Under the pieces are notes generated by a model. The model was not told the origin of the DNA and did not search any database. It saw nothing but the letters and a program-made list of their open reading frames with translations. A stretch of DNA of 64,000 bases, taken from the NCBI RefSeq assembly GCF_021107415.1, contig NZ_JAIOSW010000149.1:1-64000 (forward strand), written 5' to 3'. Shown one piece after another: positions 1 to 9,351 of the stretch (positions are counted from its first letter, which is position 1; every line of letters begins with the position of its first letter). The DNA is from Desulfobacula sp. (GTDB taxonomy: Bacteria > Desulfobacterota > Desulfobacteria > Desulfobacterales > Desulfobacteraceae). Position numbers and translations under genes: made by a program.

Positions 1-962
1 CTCCTGAAAAAATATTTGAGCCTTTTGACTTGAAAGCATTTGCTGCCGCCAGGCTGGGGCACTTCTACCTTGCCATATCTAAGGATGAAGAAGAGCTCAT
101 CGTAAAGACCCAGTATCATGACATCTCCCAAACCATTTCCAATGATATCCGGTTGTTGAAAACTGTACTAAGGCCTATGGCAGAGTATGACATCATCAAA
201 ATGGATCTGGAAGAAATCGAAGAAGTCCTTCTCAACGAGACAGATTATGAAAAAGAGGGCCAAAATATTAAATATTTTCGTGAAAATCTGAAAAATGACC
301 GGGTCATGATCCCGGAAATCTTTCACGACCTGACAACAAAAAATGTTCTTTCCATGTCCTGTATGAAAGGCCTGATTTTAAATGAATGGCTTGAGACCCG
401 TCCTGATCTGGAAAGTAAAACCATTGTTGCCCAAACCCTGCACGATATTTTTGTAGAAGGGTTTTATGAACTGAAACAAATACACGCTGATCCAAATCCG
501 GGAAATTTTCTGGTGACAGATGATTTAAAGGTCAGCCTGATTGATTTTGGTTGTGTCCGATCGTTTGATGATGAATTTATTCAACTCTACCAGAGACTGA
601 TTCGTATTGGCGCCGGCAATGAAAGGGAAGCTTATATTGATCTGTTAACCCGGATGAAACTCATTATCTCTGATCTTGATCCTGATATAAAAGATCAGAT
701 GGTGGCCTTATTTATGAAAATCGGTGCCTGGCTCAGTCAGCTTTTTTGCGAAAAGGAATTTGATTTTGGTGCCAACCCGGATTTCATGGAAAAAGGCAGA
801 AAGATCGGTCAGCAAATGCATCAATTCAGAAAACACATCCACAACTTCACCCCTGAATTTATCTTTATTGATCGAACACGATACGGATTAATAAAACTTT
901 TTGAGAAAATGAAGGTGAAGATCAGGATACGAAATAAGTATGAATACTGTTCTCACGCATAA
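1..962 (+). CDS. ABC1/AarF/UbiB-family atypical kinase, 5' end outside the window
   Basis: The frame is open from the first bases of the window, so the gene begins upstream; an apparent TTG start at 30 is internal. What remains is the C-terminal two thirds of an ABC1-type protein-kinase-like domain. The catalytic loop (HADPNPGN, about 483-506) and the metal-binding DFG (about 544-552) are both intact, so the protein is probably active. Family members act in ubiquinone/lipid homeostasis or as ATPases of unknown substrate; some sit in operons for lipid or envelope work. There is no ubi gene beside it here, so a UbiB role cannot be assumed. The stop overlaps the apparent start of the next gene. 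Confidence 0.85.
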   Translation, partial: PEKIFEPFDLKAFAAARLGHFYLAISKDEEELIVKTQYHDISQTISNDIRLLKTVLRPMAEYDIIKMDLEEIEEVLLNETDYEKEGQNIKYFRENLKNDRVMIPEIFHDLTTKNVLSMSCMKGLILNEWLETRPDLESKTIVAQTLHDIFVEGFYELKQIHADPNPGNFLVTDDLKVSLIDFGCVRSFDDEFIQLYQRLIRIGAGNEREAYIDLLTRMKLIISDLDPDIKDQMVALFMKIGAWLSQLFCEKEFDFGANPDFMEKGRKIGQQMHQFRKHIHNFTPEFIFIDRTRYGLIKLFEKMKVKIRIRNKYEYCSHA

Positions 963-984
963 AAAAAATCCTACAGGAAAAATT

Positions 985-1539
985 ATGATTAAAAAATTAA
1001 AAAGCGCTATTGGAAGAAAAATTCTTAAAATTTACAAACAGAGCAAACAAAAATCATTTGATTCTTCTTTGAATCATAGTCTCAACACTGCGCGCTTGAT
1101 GTTAAAAAAATCAAGATACTGCATTTTAATCACAAACAATGATAAACAATGGCCAAGCGCAAGAATGGTTCAACCTATTGTCGATGTTGACACTTTCACA
1201 ATTTGGCTTGGTACAAATCCCTTCTTAAGGAAAATCAAAGAGATTGAAAAGAACCCAAATGTAACTCTTGCATTCTACAGTGACAAAGAACACGCCAATC
1301 TAATTATTTACGGCAAAGCGAGTATTGTCCGCGACGTTCAAGAAAGAAGAAAACACTGGATTGGTTCGTGGCTGTTATTTTTTCCAGGCGGTCCAGGCGG
1401 AGATGATTTTGTTTCAATACGGGTGGAACCATCAAAAATGGAACTAATGAATTTTAAGAAGAGTATTGTTGTGCCTGAACCGTTTGGGCTGAAACCTGTT
1501 AAAATCATAAAGGATACTGAAAATTGGCAGATTCAATAA
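985..1539 (+). CDS. Pyridoxamine 5'-phosphate oxidase-fold (PPOX) flavin-binding family protein
   Basis: About 184 aa with the split-barrel PPOX pattern: an early strand with ILITNNDKQWPSAR, then the segment WLGTNP..RKIKEIEKNPNVTLAFYSD typical of general-stress-protein-26-like proteins. These bind FMN, F420 or heme and their substrates are usually unknown. An in-frame ATG at 940 overlaps the kinase gene, but the ATG at 985 has AGGAAA placed about 8 bases upstream and I prefer it. The AT-rich, lysine-rich 5' part differs from the flanking genes. Function beyond cofactor binding is not shown by the sequence. Confidence 0.75.
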   Translation: MIKKLKSAIGRKILKIYKQSKQKSFDSSLNHSLNTARLMLKKSRYCILITNNDKQWPSARMVQPIVDVDTFTIWLGTNPFLRKIKEIEKNPNVTLAFYSDKEHANLIIYGKASIVRDVQERRKHWIGSWLLFFPGGPGGDDFVSIRVEPSKMELMNFKKSIVVPEPFGLKPVKIIKDTENWQIQ

Positions 1540-1924
1540 TAAAGGAGGTTTAATTCTTAATCAGAAAAATTGTCACTTGCTTGGTGTGAAAAAATATGAG
1601 TTGCAAAACAAAAAGGAGTATATTGAGGAGAGATTTTATAAGTATAGATAGCAGTGAATCAACCAAAGCAGTATCAAAAGAAGTCGCAGCTGGTGCTTCC
1701 GAGTATTCTAACCTTTTATTGTCTATCTACGATATAGAAGTGTTGATGTAGGGATGCTATACAGAATGGCAAACTCAATATACAACAAAAAATCAATTTT
1801 CAGTAATTTGCATGATAATGCCGCCGATCTTGAGGCCATTTTGAACAACAATTTTGAAAAATATACTGTGCGTATTGTTGGAAGTGTCGCTTTTTTCACT
1901 GGTCAAAATTAATTTTATATTAAT
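1540..1924. other. Intergenic stretch with probable gene debris
   Basis: No intact gene is visible. A plus-strand reading from about 1671 to 1751 ends in YSNLLLSIYDIEVLM and a stop, which resembles the very N-terminus of SAM-dependent methyltransferases (YSP..L.IYD..VL.FSN) cut short. A second open stretch at 1766-1912 could encode a 48-aa peptide with the segment VRIVGSVAFF; I do not recognise it and it may be another fragment. Both readings are weak. Confidence 0.35.
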
Positions 1925-3298
1925 TTATTTCAAAACTGAAAGAACATCTTCAGGAGTGAGAACCGGATGTTTCTCCTGGGCAGCAGTCATACGCTGTTTG
2001 CACCAGACTGCCAGGATGATCTTTTTTCCAGCACATTTTGGGAAATTCGCAGCTTTTTTTTCAAGTTTGTTTATGACGGACTGTACATTTGTCTTGTCTT
2101 CCCATTTTGCTTCACCCAAAAGTAAGTTTTTACCGTCTAAAGATTCCGCCACTACATCGATTTCCATATTTTTGCCGTTAAGGCCGTTCCCCCACCAACG
2201 TGCTGCCGGTTTCCACCGGTACCCGGCAATTTCAAGGTGTGCTGTTGATTTGCGGGCCAGTTCTTCCCATACTTCTGCTGTCTGGGCTTTGAACTTTTGT
2301 CGAGAGGCAAGATACACTTCATCAATAAGGTCTTGTTCAAGCATGGAATGGTTTGGCAGCACAATACGATACCAGAACTGCAAAAAAGGGTCCTCAATTC
2401 TGTAAAGGGTTTTTTTACTGGACCTGGAACTTTCTCCAAAGGGCAGATCCCGTTTGATGTATCCTAGCTGGATTAGATTGGCAAGCGGACGGGTCATGCT
2501 GGTTGCCGGTTTTCCCAGTCGTCCGGCAATTTCCGACAACCTGTTTGCGCCTCCGGCAATCAGAGCAAGAAGTGAATGGGGTTGACCAGCGCCACGCATA
2601 TCATCAAGCAGGAGCCGCATAGGTTCTTCATGAAGGATTCCGTCCCTGTCAAGAACCAGCTCTTTACAGGCTGCTTCCTGACTGGAAAAGGGTTTTGCCA
2701 GTTCCCAGTATCGAGGCACTCCACCCCACATAGAATAGGTCTTAATGGCAGTGATGGGATCCAGTCCCAATGCCTCAGGCAGCCAACCCGGTTCAAGGGG
2801 ACGAAGTTTGATTATTTCCAAAGCCCGGCCATACAGCGGGGCGGTGCTGTCAAGGACAAGTCCCTGCATCATTCGCTGTGAGGAACCACAAATGATGAGG
2901 TGAATTTTATTTTGCCTGCTGTCGATTATTTTTTGAATGAGGCTTGGCAGCTCTGGTGATTTTTTCACGAGATATGGAAATTCATCAAGAATAAGAGCGG
3001 TACCTGGTGACATCTGATTCTGGATAGCGGTTAATAAAACTTCCCAGGAAGGATAGCTGACCTGGTCAAATCCGAAAACGGATCTACCTATTTCTCTGGC
3101 AAGGCTTTGCATCTGTAAAGGTGCTTCCTGCTGGTCTGCCAGATAATATATGTCTGTGCGACGGGCCATATGCTGCAACAGGGTGGATTTGCCGCACCGG
3201 CGCCGTCCATATATAACGACAAATACCGGTTCTGAAGAGTTGAAGGCTCTATCGAGTTTTGTGATTTCCCTTTTTCTGTCCAAAAAATTGAGTCGCAT
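1925..3298 (-). CDS. AAA family ATPase with C-terminal DUF234 domain
   Basis: 457 aa. The N-terminal archaeal-type ATPase domain has Walker A GRRRCGKST (residues 31-39), Walker B LILDEFPYL (102-110) and a sensor-like IICGSS just after. A winged-helix region follows (around 240-300), and the last ~130 residues match DUF234, a restriction-endonuclease-like fold (AEVWEELARK, then DVVAES and LLGEAKW, with the E-x-K pattern). The family is widespread and patchily distributed; suggested roles include mobile-element or stress-related ATPase, but no function is established. It is a lone gene with its own upstream repeat and shares no operon with its neighbours. Confidence 0.85.
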   Translation of the reverse strand: MRLNFLDRKREITKLDRAFNSSEPVFVVIYGRRRCGKSTLLQHMARRTDIYYLADQQEAPLQMQSLAREIGRSVFGFDQVSYPSWEVLLTAIQNQMSPGTALILDEFPYLVKKSPELPSLIQKIIDSRQNKIHLIICGSSQRMMQGLVLDSTAPLYGRALEIIKLRPLEPGWLPEALGLDPITAIKTYSMWGGVPRYWELAKPFSSQEAACKELVLDRDGILHEEPMRLLLDDMRGAGQPHSLLALIAGGANRLSEIAGRLGKPATSMTRPLANLIQLGYIKRDLPFGESSRSSKKTLYRIEDPFLQFWYRIVLPNHSMLEQDLIDEVYLASRQKFKAQTAEVWEELARKSTAHLEIAGYRWKPAARWWGNGLNGKNMEIDVVAESLDGKNLLLGEAKWEDKTNVQSVINKLEKKAANFPKCAGKKIILAVWCKQRMTAAQEKHPVLTPEDVLSVLK

Positions 3299-3330
3299 TT
3301 TGCAATCCCCTGTAATTCATTGCCTATCTT

Positions 3331-3362
3331 ATGTTTGTCATACATAATGTTTGTCATACATA
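3331..3362. repeat. Tandem 16-bp direct repeat upstream of the DUF234 ATPase gene
   Basis: The 16-mer ATGTTTGTCATACATA occurs twice head to tail, ending 33 bases upstream of the ATPase start codon. Each copy is partly palindromic (TATG...CATA). The position, in the likely promoter of the ATPase gene, and the one-and-a-half-turn period suggest paired binding sites for a regulator or for the ATPase itself. Confidence 0.6.
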
Positions 3363-3645
3363 AACTGAAATGTCAAGTTTAAAAAAGGTCCAGCAATTCT
3401 CACTCATCACAAATGAGCCCCAATAGAGAAATTTTTCCATAAATCACATCTGCACATATAAAAGGCATGGTTTATGCTTTTTGTATTAATTATAAAAACA
3501 AGCAGGTTTTATGAAAAACAATCAATTAAATGAAAATTATACAAAATCAAATACTTAAAACAAAAATACATGAATCTTTTTTAAAAACAAGGAAAAAATT
3601 TCCTGGGAAAAAAGATTCTATTTAAAATAATTTCAAAGGAGCGTG

Positions 3646-4818
3646 ATGAAAAATATCTGTATTATTACCGGAACATTAAATGAATATTATATTTTAAAAC
3701 CTTTGATAAAAAAAATTCAAGAAGATCAATCTGTCTATTTAACAATTATTTCAACCGGAAAGCACCAAACCCCCGAATTGGAGATTACTTACAGACGTAT
3801 TGAAGAAGAAGGTTTCACCATTGATGAAAAAACCGATATTGTATTCAATACTCAGAAAAATTTTAGGTTGGCTAATCCGGTTAATTTTGAGCAATTAGAA
3901 TATGACAGGGTTTTAAAACTATTGAAACCGGATATCGTTATTCTGCTGGAAAATAGTTATGAAACATTTACAGCTGCCATTGCAGCATCACAGAACAACA
4001 TTCCCATTGCCCATATTCAGGGGGGTGAATCGGATTTTAGAACATGGGATGATTCTTATGGGTATGGCATTACCAAATTGAGCCATTTGCATTTCACCTC
4101 CACTGAGAAATATCGCCAACAGGTGATCCGGTTCGGTGAGCCTTCACAAAATGTGTTTAACGTCGGGTCCCTTCTTATAGAAAAAATAAAAACCCTGTCT
4201 TTGAGGGGAAAAGCTCTTTTTTACGATGAAATCGGCTTTAATAAAGAAAATCAATTCATATTAGTTTCTTTTCACCCTGACGCTTCCATGGGTTCAAAGA
4301 ACGGACAACTATTTCAAGAAGTATTGGAAAGCCTGGCAGATGAACGATTGGAAAAATTCAAAATATTATTCAACAAACCCAAAGCAAACGGGCTGGGTAA
4401 AATGATTATTCAAATGATCGAAGATTTCACCTTGAATCACCCCGGCAAAACCATATCTCTTCCATTTATGAATCTACCAGATTTAAGCTGTGCCATAAAA
4501 TATAGTTCTGCCCTGGTTGGCAATGATTCGGATAGCATAATAATTGCCCCCAGTTTTAAAACCCCGGTGATTAACATCGGCACAAGACAGCAGGACAGGA
4601 TAAAAGCCAAAAATATTATTGATTGTCATCCCCAAAAAAAAGAAATCCTTTGTGCGGTTCAAAATGGATTATCAGCAGACTTTAAATGCTTTACAAGGGA
4701 CATGTCATCTCCTTTTGAACAGATATCAACAGCAGGAAAGATAAAAGATATAGTAAAAGAATTCAGGAGGACAAATATTACCCGAAAAGCCTTTTATTCA
4801 CGTAGTCTTAATGCTTAG
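3646..4818 (+). CDS. UDP-N-acetylglucosamine 2-epimerase, NeuC-like hydrolysing type
   Basis: 390 aa, the usual length for this GT-B-fold family, which converts UDP-GlcNAc to ManNAc and UDP or to UDP-ManNAc. The NeuC-type motif HIQGGE (about 123-128) is followed by DDSYGYGITKLSHLHF, then SFHPD in place of the commoner TxHP, and late GNDSDSIIIAP. AAGGAG at 3636-3641 favours the ATG at 3646 over the GTG at 3643. No other sialic-acid or capsule genes flank it, so it is probably a stray glycan gene; the actual sugar is unknown. Its stop overlaps the convergent DUF554 gene by 4 bases. Confidence 0.85.
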   Translation: MKNICIITGTLNEYYILKPLIKKIQEDQSVYLTIISTGKHQTPELEITYRRIEEEGFTIDEKTDIVFNTQKNFRLANPVNFEQLEYDRVLKLLKPDIVILLENSYETFTAAIAASQNNIPIAHIQGGESDFRTWDDSYGYGITKLSHLHFTSTEKYRQQVIRFGEPSQNVFNVGSLLIEKIKTLSLRGKALFYDEIGFNKENQFILVSFHPDASMGSKNGQLFQEVLESLADERLEKFKILFNKPKANGLGKMIIQMIEDFTLNHPGKTISLPFMNLPDLSCAIKYSSALVGNDSDSIIIAPSFKTPVINIGTRQQDRIKAKNIIDCHPQKKEILCAVQNGLSADFKCFTRDMSSPFEQISTAGKIKDIVKEFRRTNITRKAFYSRSLNA

Positions 4819-5498
4819 AATTCGCTCATAATAAAAAAATAGATCAAAGGAATAAAAATAGCCGGGAGCATATTCCCTACTCTTAGTTTGTCTTTCCTTA
4901 TCATATTCAGTCCGATGGCCAGAATTAAGAGACCGCCGATTGATGACATCTGGCTGACAACGGCCGGGATCAGCAATGGTTTGAGAAGCCCTGCCATCAA
5001 GGTAATGCAACCTTGATACAAGAGCACCGGAACTGCGGCAAAAAGTACGCCGATTCCCAGGGATGAACTTAAAATAATACTGACAATACCATCAAGGGTT
5101 GCCTTGGCAAACAAGGTATCATGATTTCCGGTAAGACCGCTTTCAAGTGAGCCCACAATAGCCATTGAGCCCACACAATAAATTAATGAGGCCGTGACAA
5201 ACCCTGCTGCAAAACCAGAGGATGTTTTTGAAAATTTGGTTTCAAGATACTTTCCAAATCTTTCAAGATAATTTTCAATGCCAATCAATTCTCCGATTAA
5301 AGACCCTAGTGCAAGGCTGATAATAATGAGCAAAAGATCATTGCACCCAAGAGCACTTTTCATGCCGATCAGGATAACAGCAAGGCCAATGGACTGCATC
5401 ACCGTCTGATTATATTTTTCCGGGATTCCGTTTCTAAACCCGATTCCGACAAGGCTGCCTGCAATAATTGCCAAGCAATTTACAATTGTTCCCAGCAC
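4815..5498 (-). CDS. DUF554 family membrane protein (YdfK-like)
   Basis: 227 aa, almost wholly hydrophobic, with about seven predicted membrane helices and the family signature at the N-terminus (GTIVNCLAIIAGSLVGIG) and the GSLIGE...IE segment near residue 85. Members are possible transporters with no proven substrate. It follows purQ on the same strand after a 22-base gap and may be the last gene of the long minus-strand array. Its stop codon shares bases with the stop of the convergent epimerase gene. Confidence 0.85.
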   Translation of the reverse strand: MLGTIVNCLAIIAGSLVGIGFRNGIPEKYNQTVMQSIGLAVILIGMKSALGCNDLLLIIISLALGSLIGELIGIENYLERFGKYLETKFSKTSSGFAAGFVTASLIYCVGSMAIVGSLESGLTGNHDTLFAKATLDGIVSIILSSSLGIGVLFAAVPVLLYQGCITLMAGLLKPLLIPAVVSQMSSIGGLLILAIGLNMIRKDKLRVGNMLPAIFIPLIYFFIMSEF

Positions 5499-5520
5499 AA
5501 GTTCTCCCCAGGCTTAAATT

Positions 5521-6345
5521 CTAAAAGAAAGATTCTTTAATATACTCAACCCCGTTTTCAAACAGTTTGATACCAATGGTCATCTCCTGATCAAGGGCTT
5601 TACCCTCTCTTTTACGAAGTTGAGTTTTTCGTGTCCAGTCCGGATGATTTGTAAAATGATTATAAGCCTCTGGATGGGGCATCAACCCGAAAATTCTTCC
5701 CGTAGGATCACAAATACCTGCAATATCTTCTATTGAACCATTTGGATTTAACGGAAACGCTCCCTTTGCCGGCACTCCTTGATTGTCGGCATACTGGAAC
5801 ACTACCTGGTTATTGGCCAAAAGGGTGTCAATCACTTTTTGGTCTGCAATAAATTTTCCCTCTCCATGACGAACCGGATAATCTGCCATACCAATATCTT
5901 TTGTGAAGACACAGGGACTTTGAGTATTTGCAGCCAGGTGAACCCATTGGTCCCTGAAGTTCCCGCAATCATTGAATGTAATGGAAACGGATCGTTTAGA
6001 ATAATCATTGTCAAGCCCGGGCAACAGCCCTAAATTAACCAGGGCCTGGAATCCGTTGCAGATACCAATGATAAGCTTTCCCTGATCCACAAAGGACAAA
6101 AGATCACTGCCGATATGATTTTTAAGCTTTAATGCCTGGATCACGCCTGCACCATGATCATCCCCCCAGGAAAACCCTCCGCCAAAGGCAAGGATATGAA
6201 AGTCTGCAAGCTTAATTTTCCCGGACACCAATGCATTAATATGGATTTTATGAGACTCAGCCCCGGCAAGTTCAAATACATGAGCTGTTTCATCATCACA
6301 ATTTAACCCAAACCCTGTTAATATCAGTGCGTTAACCTTTTTCAT
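5521..6345 (-). CDS. purQ: Phosphoribosylformylglycinamidine synthase, glutamine amidotransferase subunit
   Basis: 274 aa class I glutamine amidotransferase that supplies ammonia to PurL in step four of purine synthesis. The nucleophile is C96 in GICNGFQ, and the His-Glu of the triad is in MPHPEAYNHF near residue 235. Typical stand-alone PurQ is about 225-235 aa; this one is longer and resembles the glutaminase domain of large PurL proteins that became a separate gene. Its start overlaps the purL stop by 4 bases (ATGA), so the two are translationally coupled. Confidence 0.93.
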   Translation of the reverse strand: MKKVNALILTGFGLNCDDETAHVFELAGAESHKIHINALVSGKIKLADFHILAFGGGFSWGDDHGAGVIQALKLKNHIGSDLLSFVDQGKLIIGICNGFQALVNLGLLPGLDNDYSKRSVSITFNDCGNFRDQWVHLAANTQSPCVFTKDIGMADYPVRHGEGKFIADQKVIDTLLANNQVVFQYADNQGVPAKGAFPLNPNGSIEDIAGICDPTGRIFGLMPHPEAYNHFTNHPDWTRKTQLRKREGKALDQEMTIGIKLFENGVEYIKESFF

Positions 6346-9300
6346 ATCATGTCTCCAAAGGTTTTATTGAATGCTTTCTCAAGTTCTTCCATTGAAAGGT
6401 CTATCAGTGTTTCCTTGTTCAAGGATGAAATTTTCAAATGATTATGCAGATCTGTTACCATACCGACACAGGTCATAGCCATCCCTTTAAACAATTTTTC
6501 AAAAACTGATCTGTTTTCTGACGGGATCGTAACAATGAATCTGCCTGCCGATTCTGAGAACAATGCAGTTTCGTTTAACAGCTTGCCGCGGCCTGCATCC
6601 ATTGGAAGGTCAGACAAATTAACTTCAAGGCCCAAGCCCCCTGCCATTGCCATATATGACAGATGAACACCAAGACCTCCCCTTGCAACAGCATGGCAGG
6701 ATGCCACAAGTTCCTTTTCAATGGCAGTTTGCAATGTTTTATACACCTTTTTGAATTTATCAAGTTCAACATGGGGGATATTTAAGCCCGTCTTATCAAA
6801 CGCCTCATAATATTCGGATGCCCCAAGTTCATTGGCAGTTGACCCCAACACATAAACAAGGTCGCCTGAAACCTTTGGGTCCATGGACACACATTTTGAA
6901 ACATCATCAATAACTGATGTGGCTGAAAACTGAATAGTTTCCATGGCAGAGACCTTAACCCGTTCACCAAACTCACCCACAAGATGACCGTCCACATACA
7001 TGCTGTCCTTACCGGATAACAGAGGAATCTCGTATTTTTCGCAGGTCTCTTTCAGCGCCCGGCATGCACGAACAAGCTGGGCTGCCTTAAATGTTCCATC
7101 CGGATTTTTCTTGAAATCAAATTGTATGTTTGGCCAGCAAAAATTATCAAGCCCGCCGATATGATCGAAATTGCCCCCCACGGCAATCAATCTTCTCACC
7201 GCTTCATCAATGGTGCATGTCATCATATGATAGGCATCTATCTTTGAGTACCAGGGCAAAAGGCTTTGCGAGAAAGCAAGACCCTTTTGGGATGCAAGGA
7301 CCGGCCGTGTCACAGAGGCATCAGACGGAATATTATACTTAACACCCACCAAAGGTTTTATCACGGAACCGCCCTGAACCTCATGATCATACTGCCGGAA
7401 AATCCATTCTTTAGAGCTGAGATTAGGCCGTTCAAGCATGCTGAGTAATAATTTGTTAAAATCAGATGGAGAACTGATAACCGGCTCTGTCAAGCCTCGG
7501 GTTTCAGGTGAAATCCAGGTTGCATCAAATTCCCAGGAGGGAAATCCCTTGTCTAAAAGATCCATATCCACATAGGCACAGGTTTCATCCTTATATTTGA
7601 TATGCAACTTGCCTGTATCCGTATATTCTCCTATCACTGTGCTTTCAACTTCATGCTCTGCCGAGAGTTCCATAAATCTGTCTAAATTTTCAGGCTTAAC
7701 AGCAATGGTCATGCGTTCCTGGGATTCTGAAATCCAGATCTCCCACATATCAAGACCTTCATATTTTAACGGAACTTTATCCAGCCAAACCACACACCCA
7801 TTGGAGATCATGGCGGATTCACCAACGGAGGAGGACAAACCTCCGCCGCCATTATCCGTAATAAACGGGATCAGACCTTCATCACGGCAGATTAAGAGAA
7901 AGTCATGCATTTTTTTCTGGGTATAGGGATCACCGATCTGGACATGACCTGCAGGCGTATTTTCCGAATAACTTTCCGAAGAGGCAGTCACGCCATGAAT
8001 TCCGTCTTTTCCAACCCTTCCGCCGCTCATGATAATCAGTTCTCCGGGGGATGTTTTCTTCTCATGGCTGGGTTTGCCCGCAACCCTGGTTGGCATAATC
8101 CCCAATGCCGTTACAAACACAAGGCTTTTGCCCATGTATCCCGGGTGAAACAATATCTGGCCAAAACTAGTGGGAACACCGCTTTTATTCCCCCCGTCCT
8201 TTACACCCTCTATTACACCGTCAAGAAGACGCCTGGGATGAAGCGGCGGTTTTAGCGGGCCATTATAATTTAAATCTCCCACACAATACCCGAAACTGCC
8301 CATGAACAGCTTTGATCCAAGTCCCGTTCCCATGGGATCACGGTAAACCCCTACAATACCTGTTATGGCACCACCATAGGCTTCCATATTGGAGGGGGAA
8401 TTATGGGTTTCGCTCGTTACGACATAATTATTTTCATCATCAAACCTGCCAACCCCTGCATTGTCCCACAATACAGAGACCACCCAGTCTTTTTTATCTT
8501 TAAGCGTTAAGGTGGGTTCCTGGATATAGGTTTTAAACAGACTGTTTTCGATGCATTCTTCATTATTGGCTGCATCCTTGTACCGGAAAATTCCCTGGAA
8601 GGTATTATGGTTGCAGTGATCGCTTCTGGCCTGGGAAATATATTCCAGTTCCAGATCAGTCGGTTCACAAAGGCCCACTTTTTTTCTGGATTCCATTACC
8701 TTTGGATCCAGAAAATACTCACGAATCACCGGGATATCCCTTGGATTCAATGCAAGATTTCTTACATCTGAAATTTTTGCAAGCTGTTCATCCGACTCAA
8801 TACTGATGACTTCAAAACAGGGCGTATGATCAAGGATAACCTTGGCAGGTTTAACATCCGCCCCTATATCCTTATTCCATTCGTCAATTGAAAAAACTTT
8901 GAACTGTTGAATGATGGAGTTGGATAAAAGCTCAGAGGCCAGTTTTTCCACATCTTCACGATCAAGCGCATCACCTTTCAGACAATATCGTTTTGACGTA
9001 TATATGCCCTCATCAGGTCCAAAACTTTTCCCCAGATGGTCTGTAACAGCTTCCATTGCCGTTGCACCGGGGTTATCTTTTACCCCGGGTCTGTACCCGA
9101 CCCAGATACACCAGTGGAAACCAATATCCATGGGTTTTAAGCTTGAAACCTGGGTCACAGGGTTGGTGAAAATCTCATCTTTTACCTTTTCAAGCTGCGA
9201 TTGATCAAGATCTGATTCAATGGTCACGATATTGACACATCGTGCTTCCTGAATCTTAATTCCAAAATAAGAATCCGCCTTTTTAATCAGAGAAGTGCCT

Positions 9301-9350
9301 TCAGCATCTCTCAGCTCTTTTTTAAGAGCAATCTCAATACAAAAAATCAT
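6342..9350 (-). CDS. purL: Phosphoribosylformylglycinamidine synthase, large synthetase subunit
   Basis: About 1002 aa, synthetase part of FGAM synthase, lacking the glutaminase domain, which is encoded by the next gene. The N-terminus (IFCIEIALKKELRDAEG) is a PurS-like ferredoxin-fold domain, followed by a linker with HCNHNTFQG, then two AIRS-type halves (SETHNSPS; GKDSMYVDG; ARGGLGVHLS). It is much longer than the ~730-aa small PurL. An ATG at 9362 also exists inside the end of rseP, but the ATG at 9350 lies just after the rseP stop, has GGTGGG in front, and places the PurS-like strand at the start. This purine gene has been appended to the rpsB-rseP array. Confidence 0.92.
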   Translation of the reverse strand: MIFCIEIALKKELRDAEGTSLIKKADSYFGIKIQEARCVNIVTIESDLDQSQLEKVKDEIFTNPVTQVSSLKPMDIGFHWCIWVGYRPGVKDNPGATAMEAVTDHLGKSFGPDEGIYTSKRYCLKGDALDREDVEKLASELLSNSIIQQFKVFSIDEWNKDIGADVKPAKVILDHTPCFEVISIESDEQLAKISDVRNLALNPRDIPVIREYFLDPKVMESRKKVGLCEPTDLELEYISQARSDHCNHNTFQGIFRYKDAANNEECIENSLFKTYIQEPTLTLKDKKDWVVSVLWDNAGVGRFDDENNYVVTSETHNSPSNMEAYGGAITGIVGVYRDPMGTGLGSKLFMGSFGYCVGDLNYNGPLKPPLHPRRLLDGVIEGVKDGGNKSGVPTSFGQILFHPGYMGKSLVFVTALGIMPTRVAGKPSHEKKTSPGELIIMSGGRVGKDGIHGVTASSESYSENTPAGHVQIGDPYTQKKMHDFLLICRDEGLIPFITDNGGGGLSSSVGESAMISNGCVVWLDKVPLKYEGLDMWEIWISESQERMTIAVKPENLDRFMELSAEHEVESTVIGEYTDTGKLHIKYKDETCAYVDMDLLDKGFPSWEFDATWISPETRGLTEPVISSPSDFNKLLLSMLERPNLSSKEWIFRQYDHEVQGGSVIKPLVGVKYNIPSDASVTRPVLASQKGLAFSQSLLPWYSKIDAYHMMTCTIDEAVRRLIAVGGNFDHIGGLDNFCWPNIQFDFKKNPDGTFKAAQLVRACRALKETCEKYEIPLLSGKDSMYVDGHLVGEFGERVKVSAMETIQFSATSVIDDVSKCVSMDPKVSGDLVYVLGSTANELGASEYYEAFDKTGLNIPHVELDKFKKVYKTLQTAIEKELVASCHAVARGGLGVHLSYMAMAGGLGLEVNLSDLPMDAGRGKLLNETALFSESAGRFIVTIPSENRSVFEKLFKGMAMTCVGMVTDLHNHLKISSLNKETLIDLSMEELEKAFNKTFGDMI

Positions 9351-9351
9351 A

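Noticed and set aside
1854..2405. A long plus-strand open frame of 183 codons
   Set aside because: It lies opposite the DUF234 ATPase gene, has odd Ser/Phe-rich composition and no ribosome site; the ATPase reading has clear motifs.
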